From Pleomorphomonas carboxyditropha (lineage in GTDB: Bacteria > Pseudomonadota > Alphaproteobacteria > Rhizobiales > Pleomorphomonadaceae): DNA of 64,000 bases. Below are positions 43,824-52,606 of the stretch, piece by piece. The notes under the pieces are model-generated. The model saw nothing but the letters and a program-made list of their open reading frames with translations, did not search any database and was not told the DNA's origin. The position numbers were made by a program, and so were the translations under genes. The DNA lies in assembly GCF_002770725.1 (NCBI RefSeq), contig NZ_NQVN01000005.1, positions 1-64,000 of the forward strand, in the 5' to 3' direction. Every line of letters starts with the position of its first letter. The first letter of the stretch is position 1.

Positions 43824-44186
43824 GTGTCCGGGGAACGGCAACGGATCGACAAGTGGCTGGTCTACGCGCGCGTGGTCAAGACGCGGACGCTCGGCCAGGC
43901 GCTCGCCGCGTCCGGCCATGTCCGCCTCAACGGCCGCAAGGTCGACGACCCCGCCCAACCCGTCAAGGCCGGCGACGTGCTGACCATCGGCCTGCATGGC
44001 CGCGTCAGGGTGCTGAAGGTGCTCGATTTCGCCGAGCGGCGCGGCTCCTATTCGGTCGCCTCCGAGCTCTACGAAGATCTGACGCCACCCGCTGCCGAGG
44101 AGGCCGGTCCGACCGTCGAGGCGGGCGAGGGGCGGCCGACGAAGCGCGATCGCCGCCGCTTCGACAAGCTGAACGAGCCGGACTGA
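43824..44186 (+). CDS. S4-domain RNA-binding protein (Hsp15-like)
   Basis: Predicted 120-residue protein. The N-terminal S4 domain (about residues 6-60, QRIDKWLVYARVVKTRTLGQALAASGHVRLNGRKV) is the form found in Hsp15, which binds free 50S subunits carrying nascent chains. The C-terminus is acidic and then basic. The GTG start follows AGGAGAGCGG. It is probably cotranscribed with the helicase. Confidence 0.9.
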   Translation: MSGERQRIDKWLVYARVVKTRTLGQALAASGHVRLNGRKVDDPAQPVKAGDVLTIGLHGRVRVLKVLDFAERRGSYSVASELYEDLTPPAAEEAGPTVEAGEGRPTKRDRRRFDKLNEPD

Positions 44187-44270
44187 ACGGCTGATGATCG
44201 CCCTTGAACGGCGGAGGGAACTCCGGTAGGCCAGCATGCGTTCCGCCTGTGGATATCTGGGTACTGGCTC

Positions 44271-44609
44271 ATGACCTATGTCGTCACCGACAACTGCATC
44301 GCCTGCAAATACACCGACTGCGTGGAAGTCTGTCCGGTCGACTGCTTCTACGAAGGCGAGAACATGCTCGTCATCAATCCCGACGAGTGCATCGATTGCG
44401 GCGTCTGTGAGCCCGAATGTCCGGCCGAGGCGATCAAGCCGGATACCGAGCCGGGGCTCGACAACTGGCTGAAACTCAACGCCGAATACTCCGTGATCTG
44501 GCCCAATCTCGCCGCTCGCCGCGATCCTTTGCCGGACGCCAAGGAATATGACGGCGTGGAAGGCAAGCTCGCCGCCCTGTTCTCGCCCAAACCGGGCAAG
44601 GGGGGCTGA
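44271..44609 (+). CDS. fdxA: 7Fe ferredoxin FdxA
   Basis: Predicted 112-residue cytoplasmic ferredoxin with one [3Fe-4S] and one [4Fe-4S] cluster. Cysteine motifs are [17 protein letters not shown] (9-25) and [12 protein letters not shown] (40-51). The long C-terminal extension is typical of the alphaproteobacterial FdxA type. It carries electrons to partners not identifiable here. It follows the S4 gene by 84 bases and precedes carD. Confidence 0.95.
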   Translation: MTYVVTDNCIACKYTDCVEVCPVDCFYEGENMLVINPDECIDCGVCEPECPAEAIKPDTEPGLDNWLKLNAEYSVIWPNLAARRDPLPDAKEYDGVEGKLAALFSPKPGKGG

Positions 44610-44690
44610 GGAAAACCTGCCGCCGAACCCGCGGAATAGGCAATGCTGCCATGTGACGGCGCATTTTGCGGCGCATGGCGTCATATTGCT

Positions 44691-44718
44691 TTGTTTTTTG
44701 TGGTTTTTGTGCTATAGC
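44691..44718 (+). promoter_or_regulatory. predicted promoter upstream of carD
   Basis: TTGTTT (44691-44696) and TATAGC (44713-44718) are separated by 16 bases in a markedly T-rich stretch, with GTG and a purine start region near 44725. It would transcribe a 280-base leader before carD. Confidence 0.5.
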
Positions 44719-44755
44719 TAACGTTGACAGTCGACGAACTTCTTCCGGTCGCCAG

Positions 44756-44780
44756 CGGGACCCTGCACGGGGTCTTTTTT
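44756..44780 (+). terminator. terminator-like hairpin inside the carD leader (possible attenuator)
   Basis: GACCC (44759-44763) pairs with GGGTC (44770-44774) and is followed at once by six T residues. It lies only about 40-60 bases after the predicted promoter and about 225 bases before carD. The 395-base gap 44610-45004 holds nothing else recognisable. Confidence 0.5.
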
Positions 44781-45004
44781 ATGACATGCATGGAGGCGCA
44801 AGCCTTGGTGCCGGTCTTGGCATGTGTGCAGCAAGTACGCTGCGGTTGGAAGCGAAACCCCAGTTCGACTGAAAACAACGCGAAAGCGTGCCGGCGGAGC
44901 GGACGTACAGGTTCGCAGTTCATAATCGACCCGTTTTTTCTTGCTGCCTCCCGGCAGGAGAGGGTGATTTTGTCATCGCCGGCACCGAGGAGTGGATGGA
45001 CTGA

Positions 45005-45595
45005 ATGGCCACTGCGAAGAAACCCGCTGTCCGTAATGGGTTCAAGACCAACGAGCACATCGTCTATCCGGCCCATGGGGTCGGCCAAATCGTTGCCGTC
45101 GAGGAACAGGAAATCGCCGGCATGAAGCTGGAGCTTTATGTCATCGTCTTCGAGAAGGACAAGATGACCCTGCGCGTGCCCATGGCCAAGGCCGAGCAGG
45201 TCGGCATGCGCAAGCTCGCCGAGGACGACACCGTCGACAAGGCGCTGGAGATCATCAAGGGCCGCGCCCGCGTCAAGCGCACCATGTGGAGCCGCCGCGC
45301 CCAGGAATACGAAGCCAAGATCAACTCCGGCGATCTGGTGGCCATTTCCGAAGTGGTGCGCGACCTGCACCGCGCCTCCAGCCAGCCCGAGCAGTCCTAT
45401 TCGGAGCGTCAGCTCTACGAGGCGGCGCTCGACCGCATGGCGCGCGAGATTTCGGCGGTGTCCCGCATCACCGAGACCGAGGCCATCCGCCGCATCGAGG
45501 ACAGCCTCAACAAGAGCCCGAAGCGCATCGCGGCGCGCGGCGATGCCGCCGAGGAAGTCGCCGACGAAAGCGAAGACGAGGCGGAAGCCGCCTGA
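45005..45595 (+). CDS. carD: CarD/CdnL-family transcription factor
   Basis: Predicted 196-residue RNA-polymerase-binding regulator. The N-terminal Tudor-like RNAP-interaction domain (about 12-70, with FKTNEHIVYPAHGVGQIVAVEEQEIAG) contacts the beta subunit. The helical C-terminal domain (about 75-165) binds the upstream edge of the promoter bubble, stabilising open complexes. An acidic tail follows. A minimal ATG-GAC-TGA frame ends one base before the ATG. The long leader with a terminator-like hairpin suggests post-initiation control. Confidence 0.94.
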   Translation: MATAKKPAVRNGFKTNEHIVYPAHGVGQIVAVEEQEIAGMKLELYVIVFEKDKMTLRVPMAKAEQVGMRKLAEDDTVDKALEIIKGRARVKRTMWSRRAQEYEAKINSGDLVAISEVVRDLHRASSQPEQSYSERQLYEAALDRMAREISAVSRITETEAIRRIEDSLNKSPKRIAARGDAAEEVADESEDEAEAA

Positions 45596-45617
45596 CAGGC
45601 TTCGGCCCGTTTGATTT

Positions 45618-45649
45618 AAAGGCCCGGCGGGGAGACCTGCCGGGCCTTT
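45618..45649. terminator. bidirectional terminator between carD and the pirin gene
   Basis: The 11-bp perfect stem AAAGGCCCGGC/GCCGGGCCTTT is flanked by A and T tracts on both sides (GATTTAAA before, TCTCTTG after), serving the convergent genes. Confidence 0.85.
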
Positions 45650-45676
45650 CTCTTGTGGTCTTCCAAGCGCCGCCCG

Positions 45677-46378
45677 TCAGCGTGCCATGTCGAACAGCAG
45701 GATTTCGGCGTCACTTCCGGCGACGATCGACAGGCGCGCCTGCCGCTCGATGGCGGCGCCGTCGCCTTCCCCGAGGGCCTGCCCGTTGACGGCGACGCTG
45801 CCGCGCACCACCTGCAGCCAGCCGAGCCGGCCCGACGCGAAGGCATGGGCGACCTCGGTGCCGGCCTTGAGGCGACCGGCGTAGAGGTCGACGTCGCGGT
45901 GAAGCGTCAGCGCGCCGTCGCGACCGTCGCGGGAAGCGACGAGCCGCAACCGATCCGACAGTTCGGCGTCGCCGAAGGTGGTCTGCTCGTAGGACGGGGC
46001 GAAGCCGTCGGCTTCCGGCAATATCCAGATCTGCAGGAAATGCACCGGATCGGTCGCCGAGGCGTTGAACTCGCTGTGGCGGATGCCGGTGCCGGCGCTC
46101 ATGCGCTGCACGTCGCCGGGGCGGATCACCGAGCCGGTGCCGAGGCTGTCGCGGTGCTGCAGGGCGCCTTCCAGCACGTAGGAGACGATCTCCATGTCGG
46201 CATGCGGATGCGGAGGAAAGCCGCCGCCGCCGGCGACGCGGTCGTCGTTGATGACCCGGAGCGGGCCGAACCCCATGGCCTCGGGGTCGAAGTAGTGGCC
46301 GAACGAGAAGCTGTGGTGGCTGTCGAGCCAGCCGGCGTCGGTATGGCCGCGCGCGTCGGCCTTGCGGATGGTGATCAT
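45677..46378 (-). CDS. pirin family protein
   Basis: Predicted 233-residue bicupin. The N-terminal cupin holds the metal-binding segment GFPPHPHADMEIVSYVLEG (about 54-72) and QRMSAGTGIRHSEFN (near 91), typical of YhhW-type pirins, some of which have quercetinase activity. The C-terminal cupin lacks an obvious metal site. Expected to be cytoplasmic with a bound Fe or other divalent metal. Function in this organism is not evident. Confidence 0.92.
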   Translation of the reverse strand: MITIRKADARGHTDAGWLDSHHSFSFGHYFDPEAMGFGPLRVINDDRVAGGGGFPPHPHADMEIVSYVLEGALQHRDSLGTGSVIRPGDVQRMSAGTGIRHSEFNASATDPVHFLQIWILPEADGFAPSYEQTTFGDAELSDRLRLVASRDGRDGALTLHRDVDLYAGRLKAGTEVAHAFASGRLGWLQVVRGSVAVNGQALGEGDGAAIERQARLSIVAGSDAEILLFDMAR

Positions 46379-46521
46379 TGCGGGTCTCCCGGATCGGGGC
46401 GAAGCTTCGTCGCCCGCTTGGTGACCCGAAGATGGGACCCGACGCGCGGTTTGTCAGGATAGCGTGTTGCCGCCTGACCGTTCTCGAAAGGTGAACAATC
46501 CGCCCGGACCGATGCCTTGCG

Positions 46522-48015
46522 TCAGCGATCGACGATGATCTTGACGCGCGTGCCGGGGCGCGGCTCCTCGTTGGCGGCAAGGCCGTTGAGCGCCCGGAAC
46601 AGGATGACGCCGCGGTCCATCGGCACCATGCGCCGGGTGAGCGTTTCGGCGGTGTCGCCGGCCCCGACGGTGACGACGCGGATGCGCAGCGGGGCGAGCG
46701 ACGCCTTCTCCGCCTCGGACAGCGAGCGGAAGGAGGCGACCGTCGAGCTGAAGGTCTGGTCGAGCGCCGCGGCGTCGCCGCGCGTCGCGAACAGGAAGCG
46801 GAAGGCCTGGTCGTTGAAGCGGATGACGGCGATGCGATAGGTGAAGCCGCGCGCCGCCGCCGAGGCAACGGCGGCCGGCAGGCCGGCGATCGACACGGTG
46901 CGCACCGACTGCTGGTCGAGGCCGTTGACCCAGCCGGAGGTCAGATAGCCGACCAGGTCGCTGCCCGCCGCGACATTGGCGCCGTCGAAGCGCATGGCGA
47001 CGCCGTCGGCATTGGTGGCCAGCACCGCCTTGGAGGTATTGTCGATCAGGAAGCCGTTCGGCACCTCGAAGGCGAAGCCCAGCTTGGCGTGCAGGAACTG
47101 GCGGCCGCGCACATAGCCCTCGTTCGGGTCGTCGCCATACATGATGCCGTCGATGCGCGACAGATAGCCGTCGCGGTCGACCTCGCCGTTGGTGACGCCG
47201 GTGGCGCGCGCCACCTCCTGCGCCTGGGCAAGGCGTTCGGGCGTCGAGGGATGCGACGACAGGAAGTCGATCGAGCCGGTGTCGTCTTCGGGAAGGCCGT
47301 TCTTCCAGGCGGCGAGGCGCGACATGGAGGTGAGGAAGCGCGGCGAGCCGAACGGATCGAAGCCGGCCTTGGCCAGCGTCGCGATGCCGATCCGGTCGGC
47401 CTCCAGCTCCTGGATCTGCGAGAAGCGGGCGAGCGACACCTGCGTCGAGGCGAGCGCCACGCGCTGCACCGCCGGATCCTGCACCACGTCCTGCACCGCC
47501 TGGCTGGCGACGGCGGCGGCCTCGGCCTTCTGGGCGCGCAGGAAGGCATGGCGCGCCGTGACGTGGGCCATCTCGTGGGAAATGACGGCGGCGACCTCGG
47601 CGGTGTCGCTGGCCAGCGCCAGGAGGCCGCGCGTCACGTAGACGTAACCGCCGGGAAGGGCGAAGGCGTTGACGGCCGGCGAATTGAGGATGGTGACGCG
47701 GTAGCTGCGCCAGGGCTCGGGGCTGGCGGCCACCAGGCGGCCGACCACGCTGGCGATCATCAGTTCGGCTTCGCGGTCCTCGTAGGTGCCGCCGAAGGCC
47801 GCGACGATCTTGGGATGCTCGCGCTCGGCGATCGCCACTTCGTTGGGATCGACCTTGCCCTGGGGAACCGCCGTCTGGGCGATCTGGTCGGCGGAAACGC
47901 CGCCGTCCTCGCTCGACAGCCCCAGGCAGCCGGCGAGCGACAGGGCAAGCGCCAGTGCGGCGGCCCGCGATGCCAGCCAGCAGAAATTGCCTGTCCCACC
48001 CATCCGTCCGGCCAT
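46522..48015 (-). CDS. M48-family metalloprotease lipoprotein (BepA/YfgC-like)
   Basis: Predicted 497-residue envelope protease. A lipobox (SLAGC, C30) suggests a lipoprotein. The zinc site is HEMAH (147-151) with the third ligand in ELEADRIG (near 203-206). Unlike BepA there are no evident TPR repeats; instead about 200 residues of unassigned domain follow, ending in a LysM-like segment (GAGDTAETLTRRMVPMDRGVILFRALNGL, about 455-483). Such proteases clear misfolded outer-membrane proteins. Confidence 0.9.
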   Translation of the reverse strand: MAGRMGGTGNFCWLASRAAALALALSLAGCLGLSSEDGGVSADQIAQTAVPQGKVDPNEVAIAEREHPKIVAAFGGTYEDREAELMIASVVGRLVAASPEPWRSYRVTILNSPAVNAFALPGGYVYVTRGLLALASDTAEVAAVISHEMAHVTARHAFLRAQKAEAAAVASQAVQDVVQDPAVQRVALASTQVSLARFSQIQELEADRIGIATLAKAGFDPFGSPRFLTSMSRLAAWKNGLPEDDTGSIDFLSSHPSTPERLAQAQEVARATGVTNGEVDRDGYLSRIDGIMYGDDPNEGYVRGRQFLHAKLGFAFEVPNGFLIDNTSKAVLATNADGVAMRFDGANVAAGSDLVGYLTSGWVNGLDQQSVRTVSIAGLPAAVASAAARGFTYRIAVIRFNDQAFRFLFATRGDAAALDQTFSSTVASFRSLSEAEKASLAPLRIRVVTVGAGDTAETLTRRMVPMDRGVILFRALNGLAANEEPRPGTRVKIIVDR

Positions 48016-48023
48016 GCTGCTTC

Positions 48024-48851
48024 CTAGTCCGTTCTCAGATCCGACGCCGCGTCCGCCAGCCGCAAGGCCTGCGGCGACTCCAGTTCCATATCGAGGCCGT
48101 CGCGCCGGTTGGCCCAGCCGCGCACCTCGATCACCCGGCCGGAAAGACTCTCCGGCGGCTGCCCGGCGGCAACGAGCGCCGACGTCATCGCTTCACGAAG
48201 GCGCACCGTGGCATCCGTCCGGAAGTTGCCGCCGAAATTGATATAAGTGGTACGACCCGATCGGCCAATCGAGGCGACCCTGCCACGACCGAGCACGAAA
48301 TCGGGCAGGCCGGTAGCTGCCGCATTGAGATTCGTCCATATCCGGCTTTGCCGCCAAATACCACGCTTTTCCGCGCGTGCCCGGGCCTCGGCGGCGAGAA
48401 AGCGCGTCGCACACGGCGCAAACGACACATCGGCAAGACCGGCGCCGGCGGCGAGCAGCCGCTCGCCGAGACTGTCGCCCCCCTCCAGCCGGACGACGCC
48501 ATGCCGGCGACCGCGACGGTCGGGAGCCTCGGCCGAAGCAACGAAGGCGGCGGGAGTGCCCTGAAGGCCGGCCATCACATCCGAATAGGCGGCCCGGGCC
48601 GCCTTGCCCGCCCTGGCCGGCAGGACGACGCCGTCGAGAACGACGATCACCGCGGATTCGGCGGCAGGCCGAAGCCCTTCCAGGGCGATCGCCGGCCGGA
48701 CGGTTCCCGCCGGCGGCGGCAGGGCCGCTTCGATGCGGTGGGTCGGCGTCACCGGGCCGTCGGTGCAGGCTTCGTCCGCTCTGCCCGGCTGGGCAGCCAG
48801 CAGGGTCGTCACGAGAGGAAACACCACGGCAAGGCGGAGGGCGGCAAGCAT
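48024..48851 (-). CDS. secreted protein with a staphylococcal-nuclease-like (SNase) region
   Basis: Predicted 275-residue exported protein; the signal peptide ends near GRADEACTDG (about residue 25). The middle region (about 95-170) resembles the end of the SNase fold (DRRGRRHGVVRLEGGDSLGERLLAAGAG and EARARAEKRGIW). The canonical catalytic N-terminal part is not clear, so nuclease activity is doubtful. The C-terminal part has a VIEVRGW segment of OB-fold type. It ends nine bases before the M48 protease gene and is probably cotranscribed with it. Confidence 0.75.
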   Translation of the reverse strand: MLAALRLAVVFPLVTTLLAAQPGRADEACTDGPVTPTHRIEAALPPPAGTVRPAIALEGLRPAAESAVIVVLDGVVLPARAGKAARAAYSDVMAGLQGTPAAFVASAEAPDRRGRRHGVVRLEGGDSLGERLLAAGAGLADVSFAPCATRFLAAEARARAEKRGIWRQSRIWTNLNAAATGLPDFVLGRGRVASIGRSGRTTYINFGGNFRTDATVRLREAMTSALVAAGQPPESLSGRVIEVRGWANRRDGLDMELESPQALRLADAASDLRTD

Positions 48852-49023
48852 CGACAGGTCTCTGATGCCCCAATTCTAGCGGATGTCGCGGCCGCCGCCT
48901 ATCCCACGCGCCGGCAGGGCTGCTGTCCCTCACGGACATGCAACCTTTCGAAAGGGGCTGTCAAAGCCGGCGCCGATTTGCTAGATGAGCCAAAGCGGCC
49001 GGACCAAGGTCCGGCCGCGCCGC

Positions 49024-49100
<77 letters not shown>

Positions 49101-49116
49101 CTTTCCAACCGATGCG

Positions 49117-49368
49117 CTACCGCTGGACCGCCCTGACGCCGCCGATCAGGATGCAGGCGCCGATGACGCCGGCGATGAGATAGCCGATCCAGCCACCGAA
49201 CGAGACGCCGAGAATGCCGAACAGGAAGCTGGCAATGGCGGCGCCGATGATGCCGAGCACGATGTTCAGGAACAGTCCGGTATTGGTTTTCATCAGTCCC
49301 GAGGCGATCCAGCCCGCGAGGCCGCCGATAATGATGGCTGCGATCCAGCCGATGCTTGCGTCGTTCAT
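49117..49368 (-). CDS. GlsB/YeaQ/YmgE-type stress-response membrane protein
   Basis: Predicted 83-residue, glycine-rich inner-membrane protein with three hydrophobic segments (WIAAIIIGGLAGWIASGLM, LNIVLGIIGAAIASFLFGI and GWIGYLIAGVIGACILIG). This is the transglycosylase-associated/GlsB family, often induced by stress; the molecular role is unclear. The ATG at 49368 follows GAGGTGACAAG. It lies between tRNA-Arg and the deoxyribose operon. Confidence 0.88.
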   Translation of the reverse strand: MNDASIGWIAAIIIGGLAGWIASGLMKTNTGLFLNIVLGIIGAAIASFLFGILGVSFGGWIGYLIAGVIGACILIGGVRAVQR

Positions 49369-49541
49369 CTTGTCACCTCGAGCAATCCGTTCGAAACGAA
49401 TGGCCTTGCTGCCTTCGATTGCGCTTGCGTGCGGCAACCTTCGGCTGGCCGACGGGAGAATAACGTGGGACGGAGCGAGCAGTTCCCGTCCGGCTTGCGT
49501 CGACGGACTCGAATGACGGTCCGCCGGCCGGGAAGTGCCGC

Positions 49542-50456
49542 TCAGGGGAAGCGGGCGCGGAAATCGGCGAGCGTCGCGTAGGAGCGCTGGGTGCCCCGCC
49601 GGGTGATCGAGTCGGCGGCGTATTTCGCGGCTTCGGTCAGCGCCTCGAACACCGGCAGTCCCTCGGTGTAGAAATGGGCAAACGAGCCGATGAAGGCGTC
49701 GCCGGCGCCGGTGGTGTCGACCGGCTCGACCTTGACCGGCGGGACGCGGCGCGTGCCGCCGGCGTCGACCAGGAGGGCGCCGCGGCCGCCCATGGTGACC
49801 ACCACCGTGCCGATGCCGCGGGCGATCAGCGACCGGGCGGCCGCTTCCGCTTCGTGCTCGTCGCCGACCGAGAGGCCGGTCAGCGTCGCCAGCTCTGTCT
49901 CGTTGGGCGTCAGGAAGGCGAGGTCGGCAAGCCGCGCCACATCGAGATCGGCGGCGGCCGGCGCCGGGTTGAGCAACGTCGGCACCCCGAGCTCCTTGGC
50001 CCGGCGGACCGTGTGGTAGACCGTTTCGACCGGTACTTCCATCTGCATCAGGATCAGCTTGCAGCCGGCGAGGGTCGGCGCGGCGGCGTCGACGTCGGCC
50101 GGCGTCAGGTCGGCATTGGCGCCCTTGACGATCAGGATGGAGTTCTCGCCCGACGGCTCGACGAAGATCGGCGCGACGCCCGACGAGCGGCCCGGCGTGC
50201 GCAGCACGTGGGTGGCGTCGATGCCGTTGCGCTCGAAGTTGGCGATGGTGGCGTCGGCGAAGGCGTCGTCGCCGACCCGCGTCACCATCATCACCTTGGA
50301 ACCGAGCCGGGCGGCGGCGATCGCCTGGTTGGCGCCCTTGCCGCCGTGCCCCATCTCGAAGGTCGGCGCCTCGATGGTCTCGCCGCGCAACGGCATGCGG
50401 TTCACGTAGGTGATCAGGTCCATCATGTTGGAGCCGACAACGGCGATCTTCGACAT
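49542..50456 (-). CDS. deoK: PfkB-family sugar kinase, probable deoxyribokinase
   Basis: Predicted 304-residue cytoplasmic kinase. It shows the PfkB signatures GGKGANQA (38-45) and DTTGAGDAF (about 247-255, catalytic Asp). The N-terminal substrate segment reads GSNMMDLITY rather than the INAD-type segment of E. coli ribokinase; as I recall, a methionine at this place marks deoxyribokinases, fitting loss of the 2-hydroxyl contact. With deoC, DeoR and an importer in the same run, it would make 2-deoxyribose 5-phosphate. Ribokinase is the alternative. It is the last gene of the operon, 63 bases after the DUF4432 gene. Confidence 0.75.
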   Translation of the reverse strand: MSKIAVVGSNMMDLITYVNRMPLRGETIEAPTFEMGHGGKGANQAIAAARLGSKVMMVTRVGDDAFADATIANFERNGIDATHVLRTPGRSSGVAPIFVEPSGENSILIVKGANADLTPADVDAAAPTLAGCKLILMQMEVPVETVYHTVRRAKELGVPTLLNPAPAAADLDVARLADLAFLTPNETELATLTGLSVGDEHEAEAAARSLIARGIGTVVVTMGGRGALLVDAGGTRRVPPVKVEPVDTTGAGDAFIGSFAHFYTEGLPVFEALTEAAKYAADSITRRGTQRSYATLADFRARFP

Positions 50457-50519
50457 CTGTTCCTCCGGTTGTCCCGCTGCCCGTTTCGGGGCGGCCGACT
50501 TGGTCTCGGGGCGCGGCGA

Positions 50520-51596
50520 TCAGCCGGCCATGCGTTCGGATTCGCGCCGGCATTCCTCGGCGTCGAGGTGGCCGAGCTCGACGGTGAAGCGGGCGGTTTC
50601 GCCGGCCTGAAGGCTGCGGACGTTGCCCTTCCGCTTCTCCGCCGTGTAGCCCTCCGGCTCGCAGGTCGACGGCAGCGCGAAGGCGGCCACCTGCTGGTCA
50701 TGGCCGGCGAGGATCCAGCGTACCGTCTTCGGAAAGTCGGTCGTGTTGTAACGGGCGAAGAAGGCGTCGCCCTCCGGCCGGCGCATCAGAAGGCGGGTGT
50801 CGCCGGCCGCGTCGGTGCCGAGGCCGCGCAGGTAGAACACCTGTTCGGGATCGTAGCCGTCGGCCCTGCGGACGAAGCGGCTGCCGGCCGGATCGTTGGC
50901 CAGCGCCGCGACGCGGGCGAGATAGGCGGGATTGGGCCGGACGTGCGCCGGCACCGCCGTGCGCGTCACGGTGCGGTCGGGCGTGAACGGCGCCTGCTGC
51001 AGGATCTCGGCGCCCTCGCTGAAGGCGTAGTTGACGTGGCACATGTACATCAGGTCCATCGGGTCGCCGGCCGACAGGTTCTTCACCTCCATTGCCATGT
51101 CGAAACGGGCCGAGCCGGCGCGCAGCGTCACCGACGGCCGCGCCAGGTAATGCGAACCGAAGCCCATGGCGTATTCGTAGGTGCCGACGATGCGGAGATA
51201 GTCGCCGCGTTCGTCGCTGCCCGCCTTGATGCCGGCCCAGTCCATGGCGGCGCAGGGCATTTCGCCGTGCGACGGATGATCGTCGGTAGGCCCGGGCACG
51301 CCGTTGCGCAACAGGCCCGAGTGGAAGGCGAAGCTGCCGTAGGTCTCGCCGATGGTCGGCACGCGGCGCGGCGCCTTGAAGATGCTCTTCATGGTGAGGT
51401 CGACGCCGTCGAAGGCGGCCCGCCAGATCATCTGCCCGAGATAGGGGAGAACGATCAGTGCGCCGCGGGCGTTCTCGAGGCGGATCGCCTCGACGCCGGT
51501 CGGGTAGCGGAACAGGCCGGCCTTGAGGCTGCCGTGCTCGACGGCCGGGCGTTCGACTTCGTCGAAGGCGGCGCGGGAAAGGTGGAAGGTGGTCAT
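50520..51596 (-). CDS. DUF4432 / aldose 1-epimerase-like protein
   Basis: Predicted 358-residue cytoplasmic protein with a galactose-mutarotase-like beta-sandwich. Recognisable blocks are LENARGALIVLPYLGQMIWRAAFDG (about 39-63), FHSGLLRNGVPGP, HGEMPC and MYMCHVNYAFSEGAEI, where the histidines could form the active site. In a sugar-uptake operon it is inferred to interconvert anomers of the imported sugar before phosphorylation. The start overlaps the preceding permease stop by four bases (ATGA). Confidence 0.82.
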   Translation of the reverse strand: MTTFHLSRAAFDEVERPAVEHGSLKAGLFRYPTGVEAIRLENARGALIVLPYLGQMIWRAAFDGVDLTMKSIFKAPRRVPTIGETYGSFAFHSGLLRNGVPGPTDDHPSHGEMPCAAMDWAGIKAGSDERGDYLRIVGTYEYAMGFGSHYLARPSVTLRAGSARFDMAMEVKNLSAGDPMDLMYMCHVNYAFSEGAEILQQAPFTPDRTVTRTAVPAHVRPNPAYLARVAALANDPAGSRFVRRADGYDPEQVFYLRGLGTDAAGDTRLLMRRPEGDAFFARYNTTDFPKTVRWILAGHDQQVAAFALPSTCEPEGYTAEKRKGNVRSLQAGETARFTVELGHLDAEECRRESERMAG

Positions 51597-52606
51597 CTGC
51601 CGCGATTCCTCAGAACGTTGATCACCATGACGAGCAGCAGGAAGCCGCCCCAGATGAAATCGATGAGGTGGTTGGAAAAGCGCATCATCTGGAAGCCGGA
51701 GGCGAGCAGCATCAGCGCGATGACGGCGATGGAGACGCCGAGCACCGTGCCCTTGCCGCCGGCCGGATTGGTGCCGCCCAGCACCGAGATCAGCACCGCC
51801 TGGAGGAGGTAGGAGGTGCCGTAGTCGGATTTGGCGGCGTTGGTGCGGCCGGACAGCACGATGCCGGCCAGCGCGGCGAGGGTGCCGCTCAGCATGTAGG
51901 AGTAGAGCACCATGCGCTCGGTGCGGAGGCCGGCGAACACGGCGGCGCGCGGGTTGGTGCCGATCAGGAACAGGTTGAGGCCGAAGGGCGTCTTGGTCAG
52001 CATGACGGCGATCAGCACCGCCACCACCAGGAACAGGATCAGCGGCACGGCGACGCCGAGGATCTTGCCGTTGCCGATGAAGCCCCACCAGGCGGGGAAG
52101 CCGACGATGGCCGGACCGCCGGTCAGCACCATGCAGAAGCCGGTGAAGATCTGGCCGGTGCCGAGCGTGGCGAGGATCGGCGTGATCTTCACTTTGGCGA
52201 TCAGCAGGCCGTTGAGCGTGCCGGCGAGCAGGCCGACGCCGAGCGCCAGCACCACGCCGGCGGCGACGCGCATCAGCTCGGCCGCCGCTCCGGCGTCCGG
52301 GCCGGCCGGATAGAGGCGGGTGAAGAACACGCCGGCCAGGATGCCGGCGAGATTGGCGATGCCGATCACCGACAGGTCGATGCCGCCTGTCAGCATGGCC
52401 AGCATCATGGCGATGGCGACGATGCCGAGCTCGGGAAAGATGAAGCTGATCGATTCGAAGTTGTAGTAGCGCAGGAACTTGTGCGGCTCCAGCGCCGACA
52501 TCAGCAGGAAGATGATCGCCGTGATGACAAGGAGCTGGACGATGTTGTTGTCGCGATTGACGAAGCGTCTGAAGTCGGTGAGCTTGTTCATGGATCTGGC
52601 TTTCAC
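51593..52606 (-). CDS. sugar ABC transporter permease (CUT2, RbsC type)
   Basis: Predicted 337-residue inner-membrane permease with eight to ten hydrophobic segments and the CUT2 motifs AMLTGGIDLSV (about 71-81) and VLGGTNPAGGKGTVLG (about 268-283). GTG at 52606 overlaps the upstream permease stop (GTGA) and was preferred for translational coupling; ATG at 52591 (MNKLTDF) is the alternative. It forms the channel with the next gene upstream. Confidence 0.9.
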   Translation of the reverse strand: MKARSMNKLTDFRRFVNRDNNIVQLLVITAIIFLLMSALEPHKFLRYYNFESISFIFPELGIVAIAMMLAMLTGGIDLSVIGIANLAGILAGVFFTRLYPAGPDAGAAAELMRVAAGVVLALGVGLLAGTLNGLLIAKVKITPILATLGTGQIFTGFCMVLTGGPAIVGFPAWWGFIGNGKILGVAVPLILFLVVAVLIAVMLTKTPFGLNLFLIGTNPRAAVFAGLRTERMVLYSYMLSGTLAALAGIVLSGRTNAAKSDYGTSYLLQAVLISVLGGTNPAGGKGTVLGVSIAVIALMLLASGFQMMRFSNHLIDFIWGGFLLLVMVINVLRNRGR

